From: an uncultured bacterium
GTDB taxonomy: Bacteria > Verrucomicrobiota > Kiritimatiellia > RFP12 > UBA1067
NCBI GenBank assembly: GCA_902779075.1
Contig: CACZAK010000105.1
Location: 1 to 16,766, forward strand
Direction of reading: 5' to 3'
Length of the DNA stretch: 16,766 bases
Position numbers and translations under genes: made by a program. Below the pieces are notes generated by a model. The model searched no databases. It had not been told where the DNA came from and saw only the letters and a program-made list of their open reading frames with translations. This document shows positions 15,531-16,766 of the stretch, in pieces; position 1 is the stretch's first letter, and the number at the start of each line of letters is the position of its first letter.

Positions 15531-15548
15531 ATCCAGCGGAGAAAACAA
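15521..15548 (-). promoter_or_regulatory. Possible promoter for the structured leader/NYN gene
   Basis: On the minus strand TTGTTT, a 16-base spacer and TATACT (5 of 6) point toward the hairpin region and the NYN gene. It is weaker than the other promoters in the window. Confidence 0.35.
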
Positions 15549-15559
15549 GGGGGTAAATT

Positions 15560-15868
15560 TCATTCGTGCTTCGCCGTCTTTTCGGCGTAGAGCTTGAAAA
15601 GGCGGGCGACGATTTCGGGTTCGGGCGTGTCGGGCGCAAGGCCGTAGGCGGCGGCGCGGCCTCTGGCATTTTTAGGGCGATTTTGCGCCGAACACCTGTA
15701 CGGGACTGACTTTGTTATTGCCGCCGGCGAGAACGGACACGCCGCCGAGTTTGTGGCCGACGACTGCTTGACGATTACGGCGGAAATTAGGAACACCGGT
15801 TGCGTGTTCCGTTCGGACGGAACCAACGCGCCGGTATCGCCGGATTCATCAACATAGCACATCAACAT
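15560..15868 (-). pseudogene. DUF3800 N-terminal fragment fused to an unrelated protein tail
   Basis: The 102-residue frame starts MLMCYVDESGDTGALVPSER and continues TQPVFLISAVIV, the recognisable first strand and motif (DESG) of DUF3800 proteins, which are RNase-H-like and usually exceed 200 residues. After about residue 35 the similarity ends. A middle stretch (KQSSATNSAACPFSPA) looks non-coding in composition, and the last 35 residues (RAAAYGLAPDTPEPEIVARL) recur in the fragment at 16047-16128. That tail resembles the C-terminus of large class I SAM-dependent DNA methyltransferases with an AAYG segment (inference from memory). So this is probably a chimera of two gene remnants. GGAG lies 9 bases before the start, so it could still be translated. 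Confidence 0.55.
15585..15647 (-). repeat. 63-bp dispersed repeat, copy 1
   Basis: Identical at 61 of 63 positions to 16066-16128 and in the same orientation. Both copies encode YGLAPDTPEPEIVA(R/H)LFKLYAEK. This copy ends the DUF3800 chimera. Confidence 0.9.
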
Positions 15869-15926
15869 TTGCCGTCTCCAAAAACATCAGCGGCGACACC
15901 TTGCGATGCCGCCACTGGACTCGCCG

Positions 15927-15976
15927 CCTGTCTCCAGCACGGCATTGGTTACCTGTCTCCAGCACGGCATTGGTTA
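15927..15976. repeat. Exact 25-bp tandem duplication
   Basis: Two perfect head-to-tail copies (15927-15951 and 15952-15976), each starting CCTGTCTCCAGCACGG and ending CATTGGTTA. They lie in a gene-free stretch upstream of the DUF3800 fragment. Between 15869 and 16046 I see nothing else except AT-rich sequence at 15975-16045. Confidence 0.95.
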
Positions 15977-16046
15977 AAAAACTGTGATTATTTTAGCATA
16001 CCCCTCGACCAAAGGCAAGGGCATGTTGAGATTTTTTTCAAAAAAC

Positions 16047-16128
16047 TTACTCCTTCACCTTTTCCGCGTAGAGCTTGAATAGGTGGGCGACGATTTCGGG
16101 TTCGGGCGTGTCGGGCGCAAGGCCGTAG
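16047..16128 (-). pseudogene. Orphan protein tail (copy 2 of the 63-bp repeat)
   Basis: A 27-codon coding remnant reads FYGLAPDTPEPEIVAHLF, then KLYAEKVKE and a TAA stop. It has no start codon or ribosome site of its own. Positions 16066-16128 match 15585-15647 at 61 of 63 bases. It may be the original 3' end of a lost gene (methyltransferase-like by tail resemblance, uncertain), with the copy at 15585 a duplicate, or the reverse. Confidence 0.6.
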
Positions 16129-16144
16129 AATATGCCCGTTGGTA

Positions 16145-16168
16145 GGGCGGGGCGTCTTCGACCCGCCG
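16145..16168. repeat. GC-rich palindrome after the PIN toxin
   Basis: GGCGGG (16146-16151) and CCCGCC (16162-16167) are inverted repeats around a core in which GTC-TTC-GAC can also pair. It begins 6 bases past the PIN stop and lacks a T run. It could slow RNA decay or be a REP-like intergenic element. Confidence 0.5.
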
Positions 16169-16173
16169 TATCT

Positions 16174-16578
16174 TCAGCCAAGCGTCGCGGCGAATTCTGC
16201 GGGAGAGACGATGAACGGCGCGGACGGGAAATGCTTGGCGTTGCCCGTTACAAGGACGGCATTCTCGTCAAACAAAGCCAACACCGCTTCGAGAAATACC
16301 CTGTCCTTTTCGTCGGGGAGTGGTTCGGAATATGTGATTGGAGTGACGAATCGGCCATGGCTGCGGAAATACCTGACGACGGTGGAAACCGTTTCTGGCG
16401 CGATGCAGAATTTCGGGCGTGACATCACCTCGGCGTATTCGGCGAGGATCGCAGGGGTCGCGACGGGCGTGACTATGCCGTCGAATACCGCCTTGACAAT
16501 CCGGCGAGTCGCCGCGTCGTCGTGCCTGGTCAGTTGGGCGGCAATAATGACGTTCGTATCTATTACGGCGAGCTTCAT
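16174..16578 (-). CDS. PIN-domain toxin (VapC-like ribonuclease)
   Basis: The product is 134 residues from the ATG at 16578, which overlaps the upstream antitoxin stop by ATGA; the 36-residue longer frame is read from antitoxin DNA and rejected. PIN-fold acidic residues are present: Asp7 in VIDTNVIIAAQ, Glu47 in PAILAEYAEVMSRPKF and Asp92 in DEKDRVFLEAVL, followed by LVTGNAKHFP, where this subfamily often has Asn in place of the fourth acidic residue, and a closing IVSPAEF. Length and motifs match the toxin component of PIN-family type II TA systems, which cut RNA with Mg2+ bound by the acidic cluster. It appears intact, unlike the PIN remnant at 2100. RNA target unknown. Confidence 0.9.
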   Translation of the reverse strand: MKLAVIDTNVIIAAQLTRHDDAATRRIVKAVFDGIVTPVATPAILAEYAEVMSRPKFCIAPETVSTVVRYFRSHGRFVTPITYSEPLPDEKDRVFLEAVLALFDENAVLVTGNAKHFPSAPFIVSPAEFAATLG

Positions 16579-16766
16579 GATTCTACTTGGTGCGCTTCCG
16601 CGATTTCGGCATTTATCTCGTCCATCGACCACTCGCGCTCGCCGTTGGCAAAACGCTCCGCCCTGCCGCGCTCGAAAATGTCCCATGCCTGCCGTCCGTC
16701 GAACTGGCGCGGGACTGGCGCGACGGTTTGTGCGCCGATGATGAATGGAATGGAACGGGTGCGGAC
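16575..16766 (-). CDS. Antitoxin partner of the PIN toxin (partial, 5' end outside window)
   Basis: An open frame enters from the right edge and gives 63 residues to the TGA at 16575-16577. It includes APVPRQFDGRQAWDIFERGR, then EREWSMDEINAEIAEAHQ. The ending WSMDEINAEIAEA followed by a few residues is common in small antitoxins placed before PIN toxins, where the C-terminal helix wraps the toxin. The stop overlaps the toxin start (ATGA), which supports coupled translation. The DNA-binding N-terminus is beyond the window, so the fold class cannot be stated. Confidence 0.65.
   Translation of the reverse strand, partial: VRTRSIPFIIGAQTVAPVPRQFDGRQAWDIFERGRAERFANGEREWSMDEINAEIAEAHQVES

Noticed and set aside
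15660..15860. Plus-strand open stretch reading GTDFVIAAGENGHAAEF
   Set aside because: It has no start codon, and its end is antisense to the clear DUF3800 N-terminus; kept as a curiosity only.
15927..15976. CRISPR array
   Set aside because: The two copies are directly adjacent with no spacer.

Overview
The window looks like a chromosomal accessory region of a GC-rich Gram-negative bacterium, most likely from the PVC group (gut-type Kiritimatiellota or Verrucomicrobiota/Lentisphaerae). That assignment is inference. It rests on secreted SUMF1-fold proteins with an N-terminal Ig-like domain, giant beta-helix proteins with autotransporter-associated strand repeats, a C10 peptidase with such repeats, and many small toxin-antitoxin (TA) modules. 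Every supported gene lies on the minus strand, so the window reads from right to left.

Right flank (about 14.3-16.77 kb) is TA and defence debris. In transcription order it holds: the 3' end of an antitoxin gene cut by the window edge, with a PIN toxin overlapping it by ATGA; a short duplicated protein tail; a 25-bp tandem duplication; a DUF3800 N-terminal fragment fused to a second copy of the same tail; a structured RNA or leader candidate; a broken NYN-domain gene; and a hicBA pair whose toxin lacks the expected histidine. Next comes an independent secreted alpha/beta hydrolase (13205-14143) with its own promoter and terminator.

Centre (2.8-13.0 kb) is a surface-protein operon. A near-consensus sigma70-type promoter (TTGACA-18-TATAAT) precedes a 1734-residue secreted C10 cysteine peptidase. 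After it come a 63-residue exported peptide and a 1571-residue beta-helix, autotransporter-passenger-like protein. The peptidase and the passenger-like protein carry related PATR-type motifs and end in almost the same eight residues, but neither shows an autotransporter beta-barrel.

Left part (0.1-2.55 kb) is a second, damaged operon. A TATAAT promoter drives an RHH-type antitoxin, then the in-frame C-terminal remnant of a PIN toxin (52 aa), then a SUMF1-fold secreted protein, then a small Ig-like secreted protein, and ends at a terminator at 82-105. The SUMF1 gene has two frame lesions that can be traced exactly: a 7-G tract where its paralogous leader has 5 G, and a perfect 17-bp tandem duplication. 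The Ig-like gene has a third lesion.

Main themes: (i) shared 5' leader/signal-peptide cassettes and a shared C-terminal tail on otherwise unrelated exported proteins, which suggests a common export or anchoring route; (ii) slippage-type lesions (a 17-bp duplication, a 25-bp duplication, a G-tract) that could be gene decay, phase variation or assembly error; (iii) TA modules being eroded and spliced into surface-protein operons.
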